Below the pieces are notes generated by a model. That model searched no databases. It was not told where the DNA came from and saw only the letters and a list, made by a program, of their open reading frames with translations. The position numbers and the translations under genes are program-made. Source: an uncultured Actinomycetes bacterium (GTDB lineage: Bacteria > Actinomycetota > Acidimicrobiia > Acidimicrobiales > RAAP-2). From it: a DNA stretch of 41,589 nt. This document shows, piece after piece, positions 1 to 8,496 of the stretch. The stretch's first letter is position 1. Every line of letters starts with the position of its first letter. The DNA lies in the NCBI GenBank assembly GCA_903873775.1, contig CAIQPR010000034.1:1-41589 (forward strand), given 5' to 3'.

Positions 1-635
1 AGCCCCATCACTGCGATCGTTCAAATCCGCGAGGGGGTCCTCTTGCAATTGGACGATGAGGGCAATGATTCGGTCTGGCTAAGTCTGTTTCGCCGCAACT
101 CGGACCAACTTACAAGCTCCACCCACTCTCTTGACGAGGAAGGTCTTGCAATCACGGTTGACCGATTGAGACAGTCTCAGGGCATTGCGGTAGTCCCGCT
201 GTGTAGCAGCGGAGATCGGGGCTGCGGGAATATGGGAGTTCAATTCAGTTACAGCTTCTCGAGTTCGTGCGTTGGACGCGTTATCGAATATCTAAAGAAC
301 TTGCCGGATCTCGACGCGCCGGCCGAACGAGGTCTCACCGTGCTCCACGGGTACGACGAACTATCAGACCACCCCAGCCAAATCTGCCAAAGCTCGTAGG
401 GAGCATCAACACTTTTGTCACCAGCACAAAGTCGATGAAGGGCGAGAGTGCTTTTCCGACAACGCTTCTGAATGCTCTGTTTTCCACAGCACTCCTGGCC
501 GACTGGATATTTGAAAGTTGCTCGGAGCATGCCGAGCAGATTGCATCAATCCGATCTCAACTCGAGCCGGACCCGGGAGACCTGAGGGGCTGGGTACCGG
601 GCATGAAGAACGCCAAACTCGCGTCATGCCGCTGA
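1..635 (+). pseudogene. Partial, possibly frameshifted ORF of unknown function
   Basis: A reading frame is open from the window edge to a TAG at 397-399. A second frame (offset by two) carries protein-like codons from about 370 to a TGA at 633-635. The two halves read like one protein broken by a single frameshift near 360-395; alternatively the second part is a separate small ORF starting at ATG 435. I recognise no domain. Hand-counted G+C for 1-540 is about 54%, clearly below the following genes, and codons ending in A/T are common. Its position beside the 3' end of a tRNA-Arg gene is where integrated elements lie. A real coding history is plausible but not proved. Confidence 0.3.
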
Positions 636-638
636 CCG

Positions 639-660
639 ATCGCTTACACATCGCTTACAC
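639..660. repeat. Perfect 11-bp tandem duplication beside tRNA-Arg
   Basis: The unit ATCGCTTACAC occurs twice head to tail, about 48 bp outside the 3' end of the tRNA-Arg gene. Short direct repeats next to a tRNA 3' end can be integrase arm sites or scars, but two copies alone prove nothing. Confidence 0.5.
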
Positions 661-707
661 AGATCTCGGGCTAGAGATGAAAAGTCCGAAAACCCTTGCA
701 ATTACAG

Positions 708-781
708 TGCGCTCGGAGGGATTCGAACCCCCAACCTTCTGATCCGTAGTCAGATGCTCTAATCCGTTGAGCTACGAGCGC
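708..781 (-). tRNA. tRNA-Arg (anticodon ACG)
   Basis: On the minus strand, 781 to 709 folds into a full cloverleaf: 7-bp acceptor stem GCGCTCG/CGAGCGC, D arm GCTC/GAGC, anticodon stem TCTGA/TCAGA with loop CTACGGA (anticodon ACG), and T arm with loop TTCGAAT. Base 708 supplies an A discriminator. CCA is not encoded. The ACG anticodon (read as ICG after deamination) decodes CGU/CGC/CGA, which suits the CGC-rich codon use of the window. The 3' end faces the low-G+C segment 1-707. Confidence 0.95.
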
Positions 782-894
782 AGACCCAGCGTTAACTGGA
801 CTCTGTATCTTACTCGGAACCGGCGGATTCTCAAAATTCCGAGCACAACGGGCTTCTCGCCGATACACGTGCGATCCTGCGCGCCCATATTCTC

Positions 895-2100
895 GTGCCC
901 TACGCTCGCGACGTGACCAGCAATTTCCACGACGATCTGCCGTCCCTGCTCAACCGTGCCGAGGATCGCATGATTGATCTCCGCCACGACCTCCACGCGC
1001 ACCCTGAGTTGTCTTTTGAGGAACATCGCACGACGGAAGTCATCACCTCCCGCCTCGGTGAACTTGACTGGGCGCTGCAACCCTGTCCCACCGAGACCGG
1101 CGCGGTCGCGGTTCTCGACACCGGACGACCGGGCAAGACAGTCTTGGTGCGAGCCGACATCGACGGCTTACCCGTCACGGAAGAACGCGATCTCGCCTTT
1201 CGCTCCCTCAACGACGAGGCCATGCACGCCTGCGGCCACGACGTACACACGGCCGCACTGCTCGGGATCGCCGACGTGCTGGGTCAACGACGAGACCAAC
1301 TGAGCGGGAAGTACGTGGCCCTCTTCCAGCCTGCCGAAGAAGGTCTCGGTGGCGCGCGCCGCATGATCGACGGTGGAGTGCTGCGCGACCTCGGGGTCGA
1401 CGTCGCCATCGGAGCTCACGTGACGTCGCTCGCTCCCGTCGGCATCGTCGCGTCGCGGCCCGGAGTCATCATGAGTGAAGCGAACGGATTTCGCGTGGAC
1501 ATTCGCGGCAAGGGAGGTCACGGCGCGATGGCGTCCTCCGACGGCAATGTCGTTCTCGCCGTCTCCGCCCTGGCGCAACGACTCGGCGACGCCGTGACGG
1601 GCCTCACCCACGAAGAGGGATCCTGCGCGTGCTCCGCGGGCGTGATCTCCGCCGGCACGGCCAACAACGTCGTCCCGCGTCACGCGCGACTACAAGGAAC
1701 TCTCCGCACGTTCACCGACGAACAGACGACGGAAGCACGTCGCCGCATCGATGGGTTTCTCGAGGAGCTCCGCCGCGACTTCGCGGTGGAGTGCACCTTC
1801 TCCATTACGAGTCACACGCCGCGAGTGGAAAACAACGCGGAGATCAACCGACGCGTCGAAGCCTCTGCCAAGAAGATCGTCGGGGACGACTTCGTCTGGC
1901 GCATCCCACCGGCCAGTCCGAGCGACGACATGAGTGAGTTTCTGCGAGAGGTCCCGGGTGCGTACATCTTCGTGGGGGGCGGTCTCGCCGACGGCACGTC
2001 GGGAATGCACCACTCGCCCGACTTCGCCCTCGATGATGCGGCCGTCCGCATGACCGCCGCCATCTTGGCGACGGCGGCCGTCGATCTCGCTCAGGGGTAG
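895..2100 (+). CDS. M20 family metallo-amidohydrolase (N-acyl-amino-acid / hippurate hydrolase type)
   Basis: A 401-residue cytoplasmic zinc/metal amidohydrolase expected to hydrolyse N-acylated amino acids or related amides; the substrate cannot be read from sequence. M20D hallmarks are in order: HAHPELSFEE near residue 34, HACGHDVHT (111-119, metal ligands C113 and H115), QPAEEG (145-150, catalytic and metal Glu), a lid-domain GGHGA, and a C-terminal HHSPDF that supplies the last metal His. Length is normal for the family. The GTG at 895 is the longest good start, but GTG 913 is also plausible because TACGCT lies exactly 6 nt before it, the leaderless promoter spacing seen elsewhere here. 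The 3' end overlaps the convergent kinase gene by 10 bp. Confidence 0.88.
   Translation: MPYARDVTSNFHDDLPSLLNRAEDRMIDLRHDLHAHPELSFEEHRTTEVITSRLGELDWALQPCPTETGAVAVLDTGRPGKTVLVRADIDGLPVTEERDLAFRSLNDEAMHACGHDVHTAALLGIADVLGQRRDQLSGKYVALFQPAEEGLGGARRMIDGGVLRDLGVDVAIGAHVTSLAPVGIVASRPGVIMSEANGFRVDIRGKGGHGAMASSDGNVVLAVSALAQRLGDAVTGLTHEEGSCACSAGVISAGTANNVVPRHARLQGTLRTFTDEQTTEARRRIDGFLEELRRDFAVECTFSITSHTPRVENNAEINRRVEASAKKIVGDDFVWRIPPASPSDDMSEFLREVPGAYIFVGGGLADGTSGMHHSPDFALDDAAVRMTAAILATAAVDLAQG
901..915 (+). promoter_or_regulatory. Possible leaderless -10 box for the amidohydrolase
   Basis: TACGCT (901-906), 6 nt, then GTG at 913. If used, translation starts at 913 rather than 895. No clear -35 box is visible. 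Confidence 0.35.
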
Positions 2101-2831
2101 AACATCCGCCACGCGCCACGCAGTCCCGGCTGGTCGCGCTCAATGATCACGTGGGGTGCCCAGTCCCCGAAGGCCCGCGGCGAGAGACGACGGGCATTAC
2201 CTCCCGCGAGATGAATCGTCGTGGCGTCGAATTCGTCGGCTAACGCGATGACGGCGCTCACGACGTGCACCATCCAGGCCCCCGGATCGCTGCGTCGACC
2301 GAGCTCCCCGAGCAGCGCGTCGTAGGTCTCATCCGAGTGGAGGAGTTCGTCGCCCACGTCCCGCACGTCCGCCAGTCTTCCGTCGCGCACCAGAGAGAGT
2401 CCGAAGCCCGTGCCGAGCGTGACGACCAGTTCGTTCCCCTGGTCGAGGGCGCAGCCGAGGACCGCGAGGGCCGCGTCATTCGCCACGTGCACGGTCGCGC
2501 CCGTTCGTTCCCGCAGCACGCTCTGTAGCGGAAACTCGAGCCACAGTCGTTGCAAATCAGGGTCGAAGGGAGTTCCGGCGCCGCCGATGCGACCGAGATT
2601 GGCGCCGTCGAGAACGACGCCGTCACGCACCGCGCCAGGAAAGCCGAGACCAATGCGCGTCGACGGCCACAGGGCGAGGCGTTCATCGATGACCGACAAC
2701 AACGTCTCAGGAGGACAGGGGAACTGCGTCGCCCGACGCGCGCGCTTGCCGACGTCAGCACCGGAGGCGTCAAATCTCTGGAACTTGATCGACGTCGCAC
2801 CGACGTCGATACCGAGAACGTCGTGACTCAC
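2091..2831 (-). CDS. ROK-family kinase, polyphosphate-glucokinase-like
   Basis: A 246-residue sugar-kinase-fold protein, likely a glucokinase using polyphosphate or ATP. It shows an N-terminal phosphate-1 loop DVGATSIK (9-16), a central VANDAALAVLG with the expected catalytic Asp, and a phosphate-2 loop TLGTGFGLSLV. The zinc-binding Cys cluster of classical ROK repressors/kinases is absent, as in short polyphosphate glucokinases; the usual ELGHL after the second loop is degraded to ELLHS, so sugar specificity may differ. Last gene of the seven-gene minus-strand operon: its GTG overlaps the P450 stop by 4 bp (GTGA), so it should be translationally coupled. Its 3' end overlaps the convergent amidohydrolase. 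Fold assignment is good, substrate uncertain. Confidence 0.75.
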   Translation of the reverse strand: MSHDVLGIDVGATSIKFQRFDASGADVGKRARRATQFPCPPETLLSVIDERLALWPSTRIGLGFPGAVRDGVVLDGANLGRIGGAGTPFDPDLQRLWLEFPLQSVLRERTGATVHVANDAALAVLGCALDQGNELVVTLGTGFGLSLVRDGRLADVRDVGDELLHSDETYDALLGELGRRSDPGAWMVHVVSAVIALADEFDATTIHLAGGNARRLSPRAFGDWAPHVIIERDQPGLRGAWRMFYP

Positions 2832-4051
2832 GCGACGAGCTGCACGTCGAGTCGTTCGAGACCTCTCAAGACAATGTTCGGTCGATACTGAGGGTGAGAG
2901 GTAATGGCGTAGGAGGACGTTCGCGCGAATAGCTCCTTAAGAACCACGTCGACCTCGAGTCGCGCCAGTGGCGCACCGAGACAGTGGTGAAGACCGAAGC
3001 CGAATCCCAATTGGGGATTCGGGTCACGCTGCAAGGACAGACGCGTCGGATCGTCAAAGACCTCGGGGTCACGGTTGGCGGCGCCAATCAACAAGGTCAC
3101 AAAGGACCCGGCCTCAATGGTCTGGCCGCCGAAGGTCATGTCCGCGAGAATCGTGCGCGCCGTCAATTGGACGGGTGACACGAGCCGCAAGAGTTCATCA
3201 ACGGCGTAGCGGTCCACCCCGTTGGTGCGCAGATAGTTCTGGGCGTCCTGGTCCTGGTCGAGCACCCAGAGTGATCCGGAGATCAGGTTCATGGTGGTTT
3301 CATGCCCGGCCACGAGTAAGAGGATGGCGGTCGTCAGTAACTCACCCTCGGTGAGAGAGTCTTCGCCGTCGCGGGCCTGCACGAGCGCGGACAACAAGTC
3401 CTCTCCCGGACGAGCTCGTCGCTCGGCGTAGAGATGGGAGAAGTACTCGATGAAGTAGAGAATCGCGGAGTCGCGCGTGCCGCGCTCGTCCTCATCCAGG
3501 AGGTAGTCGGGGTCGAGGCCTCTCGCGAGTCGCGCGGACTCGGCCTGAAAGGACATGTGGTCGGCGTGCGGGATTTGCAGGAGTTCACAAATCACCGCCA
3601 CGGGCAACGCCCACGCCAACTCCTGGACGGCGTCAAAGCTCTCGGCGTTGAGGTGGGCGTCGATGATGCTGCCGGCCACGTCAGAGATAAAGGGTGTGAG
3701 CTCATTCACCCGGCGCGGCGTGAAGGCTCTCTGCACGAGACCGCGTAAGCGTGTGTGATCGGGTGGGTCGCGAAAGAGAAACGGGCGATTGTCTTGACCC
3801 GTGGCGAGAATGAGTTCTCGCTCGGCTTGGCGCGACGAGTTATCAAAGGATCGCGGTCGCTTGTCCGGGTGGGTCTTCAGCGAGTCCGACGACGAGGTCT
3901 TCTCACGTAGGACGGCGAGGCAATCCTCGTGCCGCGCGAGCACCCACGCGCCGTCGGGCGTCACGTGCACCGGCGCGGTGTTGCGAATCTCGTCGAACAT
4001 GGGGCCCGGCTCACTCGCCCAGCGCGCGTCTCTCGGATCCCACAGCATCAC
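2828..4051 (-). CDS. Cytochrome P450
   Basis: A 407-residue soluble bacterial class I P450. Visible landmarks: helix C PPDHTRLR (96-103), oxygen-activation helix I AGHETT (248-253), ExxR as E286-L-L-R289, and the heme loop FGFGLHHCLG (350-359) with Cys357 as thiolate ligand. No membrane anchor and no fused reductase, so it needs separate ferredoxin and reductase partners, neither of which is in this window. The substrate cannot be predicted. It follows the VirD4-like gene directly: GTG 4051 gives a 4-bp overlap and ATG 4048 a 1-bp overlap; either start is possible. Being embedded between a secretion ATPase and a sugar kinase is unusual. Confidence 0.95.
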   Translation of the reverse strand: MMLWDPRDARWASEPGPMFDEIRNTAPVHVTPDGAWVLARHEDCLAVLREKTSSSDSLKTHPDKRPRSFDNSSRQAERELILATGQDNRPFLFRDPPDHTRLRGLVQRAFTPRRVNELTPFISDVAGSIIDAHLNAESFDAVQELAWALPVAVICELLQIPHADHMSFQAESARLARGLDPDYLLDEDERGTRDSAILYFIEYFSHLYAERRARPGEDLLSALVQARDGEDSLTEGELLTTAILLLVAGHETTMNLISGSLWVLDQDQDAQNYLRTNGVDRYAVDELLRLVSPVQLTARTILADMTFGGQTIEAGSFVTLLIGAANRDPEVFDDPTRLSLQRDPNPQLGFGFGLHHCLGAPLARLEVDVVLKELFARTSSYAITSHPQYRPNIVLRGLERLDVQLVA

Positions 4052-5208
4052 CTCATCGTAGTGAGATCACCCGTGGGAACTCGACGGCGAAGTCGTCGGT
4101 ACTTCCACCACGGGACGAGACGCATCGTCGCGACGGGATGACGTCCACTCACGAGGGCCGCGGTCCCGCGCGGCCACCGCCGCAAGGTCGGGTTTCCGCC
4201 CTCCGTCGGTGCGAGCTCCGGTAGGTAGGTCACGGTCCGCGGGTCCACCAACCCCCCGAGGATGAGCCGCGAGGAATGGTTGTTCACGATTGTCGCCGCA
4301 CGATCCCCGTAGCGAGCCTCCATTTGGGCGAAGTCTTGGAACACGCTTACGAGGGTGATGCCGAGTCCGCTTCCCGTCGCCGCCAATTGGTCGAGATCAT
4401 CGAGTGGTGCCACCGTTGCCGCCTCGTCCAACACCAGCAGCAATTCGCGTCTATCTCCCGCTTCAAACCGCGCCTGTTGCTCGTCGAGCACGGTGCGCAA
4501 CGCGCCCCGAAAGAGTCCCTCGTAGCGACGTTGATCGTGTCGGGGCGCGACCAGGTACAAAGTGTGTGCTCCGTCTCGCAGACCCGACAGCGTCGCCAAC
4601 GGTTGTCGCACGTGCCACGGCGCGAGCATGGCCTCCGCGGTCGTCGTGATCGCGTCGGACGTGCGACCCTCGTGTTGGTGCATCGCGGCGAGTATGCGGC
4701 CCGCGTCATCGTCGCGATCATCCACGCGGTCGAGGAAGCGACGTTGCGCGATGTCGTCGACGACATCAAATATCGACCCGCAGGTCTCGGCGCGCCGGTA
4801 CATCACCGCCGCTAAGAGCTTGACCGCCAGCGCGTTCCAGAACTCTCCTTCGGCGCTGGTGCGCTGCTTGTCGCCGATCACCAGGTCGCGGGCGACCTCC
4901 GTTGCGCGCCGGTACGACGTAATGGTCTCGAGCGGATTCCACGTGGCCCCGTCACTCGGCCGTAATTCAGTGATAGTGCCCAGTTCACCTCGCCACGGCG
5001 CCGTCATCTCGACGACGTCTCTTTTGACGCTGGTCACAATCACCGGCCCCGGCCACCGCAGGATAGACGGGACCACGAGCGAGGAGGTCTTGCCCGCTTG
5101 GGTGGGACCGACGACCAAGAGACTGTGTCCTCGAGGCAGATTCCGCGTGGGTCCGAAGGTCAGGTGGTGCCACCGACGTCGCCCGAGGGGCGGGCGCGCG
5201 GCGTTCAC
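4048..5208 (-). CDS. VirD4/TraG-like type IV coupling ATPase
   Basis: A 386-residue P-loop ATPase of the TraG/VirD4 type, which in T4SS recruits substrate to the channel. Walker A is GPTQAGKTS (34-42), Walker B LLLVLDEA (256-263), followed by a conserved Gln (Q291) in SVFQDF. The N-terminal transmembrane hairpin of classical VirD4 is missing; residue 1 is only about 30 residues before Walker A, so it should be cytoplasmic or held by partners. It is also shorter than classical VirD4. GTG start overlaps the VirB4 stop by 4 bp. The absence of a relaxase nearby leaves open whether it handles DNA or protein. Confidence 0.88.
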   Translation of the reverse strand: MNAARPPLGRRRWHHLTFGPTRNLPRGHSLLVVGPTQAGKTSSLVVPSILRWPGPVIVTSVKRDVVEMTAPWRGELGTITELRPSDGATWNPLETITSYRRATEVARDLVIGDKQRTSAEGEFWNALAVKLLAAVMYRRAETCGSIFDVVDDIAQRRFLDRVDDRDDDAGRILAAMHQHEGRTSDAITTTAEAMLAPWHVRQPLATLSGLRDGAHTLYLVAPRHDQRRYEGLFRGALRTVLDEQQARFEAGDRRELLLVLDEAATVAPLDDLDQLAATGSGLGITLVSVFQDFAQMEARYGDRAATIVNNHSSRLILGGLVDPRTVTYLPELAPTEGGNPTLRRWPRGTAALVSGRHPVATMRLVPWWKYRRLRRRVPTGDLTTMR

Positions 5209-6377
5209 GACGACACCAGCATCGCCGCATTGGTGTCAATCACTTCCGCGTCGTGCGCGTCGGGCTCGAAGATCACGAGCGAGCGACCCTCCCCGTAGCG
5301 CACGAGGGCGGCGCCGCGCGGGAGTTCCACCACCGCGCGAGCCTCTCGGGGGTGCAGGGCGACCACGGCGTCGAGAGCGTCGAGATCACCGGGGAGGTGT
5401 CGTAACAACACGAGGGTTTCGCAATCTCGCAACAGCGTTGCGTTCAGCGCTCGGTGCGTCGGTCCTCCGTGGGCCGCCGCCATCACGTCACTCCACCGGT
5501 GCAGCACCAGCACGTGCGCGACGCCACGAGCGCGGGCCAGCTTGAGCGATCCCTGCAGCCACCGCGCCACGCTCTCCGCGGCGAGCAGCGCCCACGCCTC
5601 GTCGAGGACGAGGTATCCGGGCCGCGACGGGTCGTCGACGAGCCGACGCGCGACCGCTGCCGCTCCGACCGCGATGGCGGGAAATGCCGGGTGCGACCAC
5701 AACGTCGACACGTCGAGCACCACCAAGGGAGCATCGACGTCCACGGGTTCGCCCGACCCGTCAAAGACACCCGCCAGATCCCCCTCCACGAGACGACGCA
5801 GACCGAAGGCGAGAGATTGTCGAGGGCTCGGCGCGTCATCGCTGAGTGCGTCACGTAGCTCCTCAAAGAGGGCGAACAGGGGGCGTGGCGCCGTGGCTGC
5901 GTCGCGCGACCACGCTGAGGTCAAGACGTAGAGCTCGTCATCGCCCAACGCCCGTTGACGAAGTGAGCCCAGCAAAGTCGATAAGAGGGTGACGTCGTTG
6001 TTGGGATCTCCGCTGAAGGGGGAGCACCAACTCTCGCGGTGTGGGGCCACCGTCACCACCACGCCACCCATGGCGTGCGCCAGCTCGCGATATTCGCCCT
6101 TCGGGTCCACAATCACTGCGCGTCGCCCCTGATGGAGAGCGCGTCGCACCAGCATCTTGACGAAGGTTGACTTACCCACACCAATAACGCCCGCCACCAC
6201 GACGTTGGGGTTGGTGACGAGACCCGCGCGATAGGCATCAAAGGGGTCAAAGACAAATGCGCCGCCACCCACGCATGTGCCGAGTGCGTGACCCTCGAGT
6301 CCAGTTCCGGCATCCCCCACGGGGACACCCACGAAGGAAAGATCACGACTCGTGGTCCAGTGGTGAAGCGCGCTCAC
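5205..6377 (-). CDS. VirB4-like T4SS ATPase (ATPase half only)
   Basis: A 390-residue ATPase matching the C-terminal half of VirB4/TraC: VFDPF (42-46), Walker A GVIGVGKST (63-71), DPKGEY (91-96), Walker B YLVLDEAW (245-252) and an HRWSD motif (283-287). VirB4 energises pilus assembly and substrate transfer at the inner face of the membrane. The VirB4 N-terminal domain is absent here and appears instead in the gene just upstream. I chose GTG 6377 rather than GTG 6404 because it gives the GTGA 4-bp overlap used at several other junctions of this operon; the longer form adds nine residues. Confidence 0.88.
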   Translation of the reverse strand: MSALHHWTTSRDLSFVGVPVGDAGTGLEGHALGTCVGGGAFVFDPFDAYRAGLVTNPNVVVAGVIGVGKSTFVKMLVRRALHQGRRAVIVDPKGEYRELAHAMGGVVVTVAPHRESWCSPFSGDPNNDVTLLSTLLGSLRQRALGDDELYVLTSAWSRDAATAPRPLFALFEELRDALSDDAPSPRQSLAFGLRRLVEGDLAGVFDGSGEPVDVDAPLVVLDVSTLWSHPAFPAIAVGAAAVARRLVDDPSRPGYLVLDEAWALLAAESVARWLQGSLKLARARGVAHVLVLHRWSDVMAAAHGGPTHRALNATLLRDCETLVLLRHLPGDLDALDAVVALHPREARAVVELPRGAALVRYGEGRSLVIFEPDAHDAEVIDTNAAMLVSS

Positions 6378-7414
6378 GAGGGAGCCCCCGGCATCGCCGC
6401 ACACGTCCAGAGCGCGTGGCGCCCGTCCCCGCGTTCCAAGGTGATGCTCGCGGCCTGGGCGTCACGCAGCAGAGCGGCGCAGGCGTCCTCCAGGTCGCGC
6501 AGGTGGTGTTGGATCACAAACACCCACAGGGTGACGCGCAGGAGCGCGTGCCCCTCGGCCACCGCGTGTTCGCGTTGCTCCACCCGACGAGCGATGTCCG
6601 TACTCTCGGCGCGTCGTCGAAAACCTAGAAGACTCGCAACCTGCGCGTTGGCGCGACCACGGTGCACGTGACGACCCGCGACCGCTCCGGCCCGCCGCCC
6701 GGGAACGACGTCCGCAGTAACCGTCGCCACGCGAGATGTACCGAAGGGCGCGAGCGCCGCCAGCAGTGACGTATCTGTGCGGCGGCGCCCCACGTCGCGA
6801 ACGCGAAACGCCACGACGACGCCGTCGCGGGTGCGGAGATGTCGCCACGTCTCGTAGGCCCAGTGACCGTCCTCGCCAGACCACGGAACAACATCGCGCC
6901 ACGCGTCGGGATCGTCCTCCCAGCCCGACGGCGTCACCTGGTCGACCGGAAGACACATCACGGTGCGTAGTGACGCCGACGCCACGTGCCACGTCACTCG
7001 ACGACTGTGTGGTCCGAGCGCGACCCGCTCGAGGACGGTAGCAAGCGACGCGTCGGCGGCCACTTTCTTCTCCGACATGTCGAAACGGCCCCGATGACGA
7101 AGACGGACACTGCGAAAGCGGGTCTCGCCGCGCGCCCGTAGATGCGTGTCACTCATCCGCGTCACACCGCGCACATAGGTCCACCGCGAGCGCGAGACAA
7201 AAGAGACACCTACGATGCCGTCGTCGATGAGTCCACGTTGCGCGCGGCCCACAACGAGAGCTCCGGTGGCGACGCTGATCCCCCACCACCATCCCCCGCG
7301 CAGAACGGCCATCACGGCTGTCGCCACACAGCAACCGGCGCACGCGATGCGCGGAATCGACCACGACACCAGTCGACCGGTATCCAGCCCTGGCGCCGCC
7401 CACGGGTCACTCAT
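6374..7414 (-). CDS. SCO6880-family T4SS membrane protein (PrgI-like TMs plus VirB4-N-like domain)
   Basis: A 346-residue protein with two adjacent N-terminal membrane helices (about 20-38 and 41-56) and a long cytoplasmic remainder. In actinobacterial T4SS loci a protein of this plan, known from Streptomyces SCO6880, sits between the VirB6-like and VirB4-like genes and represents the VirB4 N-terminal domain fused to a membrane hairpin. The C-terminal end resembles the VirB4 region that precedes the ATPase, and the ATPase follows immediately with a 4-bp overlap. It is shorter than the roughly 480-500 residues I recall for the family. Start ATG 7414 overlaps the upstream stop by 8 bp. Assignment rests mainly on topology and order. 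Confidence 0.7.
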   Translation of the reverse strand: MSDPWAAPGLDTGRLVSWSIPRIACAGCCVATAVMAVLRGGWWWGISVATGALVVGRAQRGLIDDGIVGVSFVSRSRWTYVRGVTRMSDTHLRARGETRFRSVRLRHRGRFDMSEKKVAADASLATVLERVALGPHSRRVTWHVASASLRTVMCLPVDQVTPSGWEDDPDAWRDVVPWSGEDGHWAYETWRHLRTRDGVVVAFRVRDVGRRRTDTSLLAALAPFGTSRVATVTADVVPGRRAGAVAGRHVHRGRANAQVASLLGFRRRAESTDIARRVEQREHAVAEGHALLRVTLWVFVIQHHLRDLEDACAALLRDAQAASITLERGDGRHALWTCAAMPGAPS

Positions 7415-8495
7415 CGAAGTGCCATCCCAACTGGGGACCGTGCTCGTCGCGCGTCCAGACCGGATGTCCTGTACGACCGCGCGGCTCACCGATCGGTGGG
7501 CGGGGAGGAGGTCCACTCTGGTCGGGAAACTCGAGAGGTCCACTGCCGGGCCAGTCCTCGAGCCCCCAATCTTCCGGCCGTACCGGTGGTTCAACGGGTA
7601 TCTCTCCACCAACCGCCCCGCTCGCCAGCGATACCACCCGTCGTGTGGACGACGATGCGCGTTGACGGAGACCCTCGGCGGCGTGCACGGTGGACGACTC
7701 GAGAAACGGCACCAGACGTAACAGCACGAAGGGCGTCAGAACCGCGATCAACACGACGGCCACACCCGTGAGGATGACGAAGAGTTGACCTGACGTCACC
7801 GCGGAGGCTCCGATACCGAGTGCCACGACCACCACAACCTTGGCGAGAGAGAGAGCGACGAAGGTCTCGACCGCCCGCACTGCGACACGGCGCAGCGGCG
7901 CAAAGATCGCCGCCGCCGCGAGAAGCGGACTGAGCGCCAAGATCAGTGCGAGCAGAGCGTCACGGACGACCAGCTCGAACAGCAGAAGCAGTGCGGCCAC
8001 GATCTCGACACTGCTCAACAGAAAGACGCCGAAGCCGGGGACGGCCGAGGGCCACGCCACCACGACGCTCGAGAGAGACGACACCTCCGCAGTCGCTCCC
8101 GACCCGGCGACCGAGCACAGCGCGTTCGTGACGTTGAGAACCACGGAGGCGAGGGAGGGCGCACTCACGAGAGCAATGATCAAGAGCGGTGCCGCGATCA
8201 GATTCTCTTGCACGAGTGAGGAGACATCCGACAGCCGCAAGGAGCGAACCACGTTCGCCAACACGGCGCAGAGGGCCACGAGAGGCGCCACACCCAAGAG
8301 GTGTCCGTATTCCGTCGCACTCGCGCGCACGATGACCCGCGGACTACTGGACGCCGTCAACACCGTGCCGAGAAGTCCCCACGCCCATGCCGTGGCGCCG
8401 GCCACCCAGGACGCCAGGGTGGAAAAGAACAGTCCGGCCGACGCGCTCGCGGCCGCCCCGGTGGCGCACGAAATGGGGTGAAGAACGCAGTTCAT
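7407..8495 (-). CDS. TrbL/VirB6-like polytopic T4SS channel protein
   Basis: A 362-residue inner-membrane protein with six or seven hydrophobic helices between about residues 20 and 262, then a hydrophilic, proline-rich tail of about 95 residues that probably lies in the cytoplasm. A hydrophobic helix ending in TPFVLLRLVPFLES, followed by HAAEGLR, resembles actinobacterial TrbL proteins. VirB6/TrbL forms the membrane core of the translocation channel. ATG 8495 begins 1 bp after the stop of the preceding small gene. No signal peptide or enzymatic motif is visible. Confidence 0.78.
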   Translation of the reverse strand: MNCVLHPISCATGAAASASAGLFFSTLASWVAGATAWAWGLLGTVLTASSSPRVIVRASATEYGHLLGVAPLVALCAVLANVVRSLRLSDVSSLVQENLIAAPLLIIALVSAPSLASVVLNVTNALCSVAGSGATAEVSSLSSVVVAWPSAVPGFGVFLLSSVEIVAALLLLFELVVRDALLALILALSPLLAAAAIFAPLRRVAVRAVETFVALSLAKVVVVVALGIGASAVTSGQLFVILTGVAVVLIAVLTPFVLLRLVPFLESSTVHAAEGLRQRASSSTRRVVSLASGAVGGEIPVEPPVRPEDWGLEDWPGSGPLEFPDQSGPPPRPPIGEPRGRTGHPVWTRDEHGPQLGWHFDE

Positions 8496-8496
8496 C

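Noticed and set aside
639..660. 11-bp tandem duplication as CRISPR or origin iterons
   Set aside because: Only two copies, no spacer, no replication gene nearby.
518..742. 74-codon plus-strand ORF ending in SEGFEPPTF
   Set aside because: Its last part is an antisense reading of the tRNA-Arg gene, a well-known false ORF; no ribosome site or domain.
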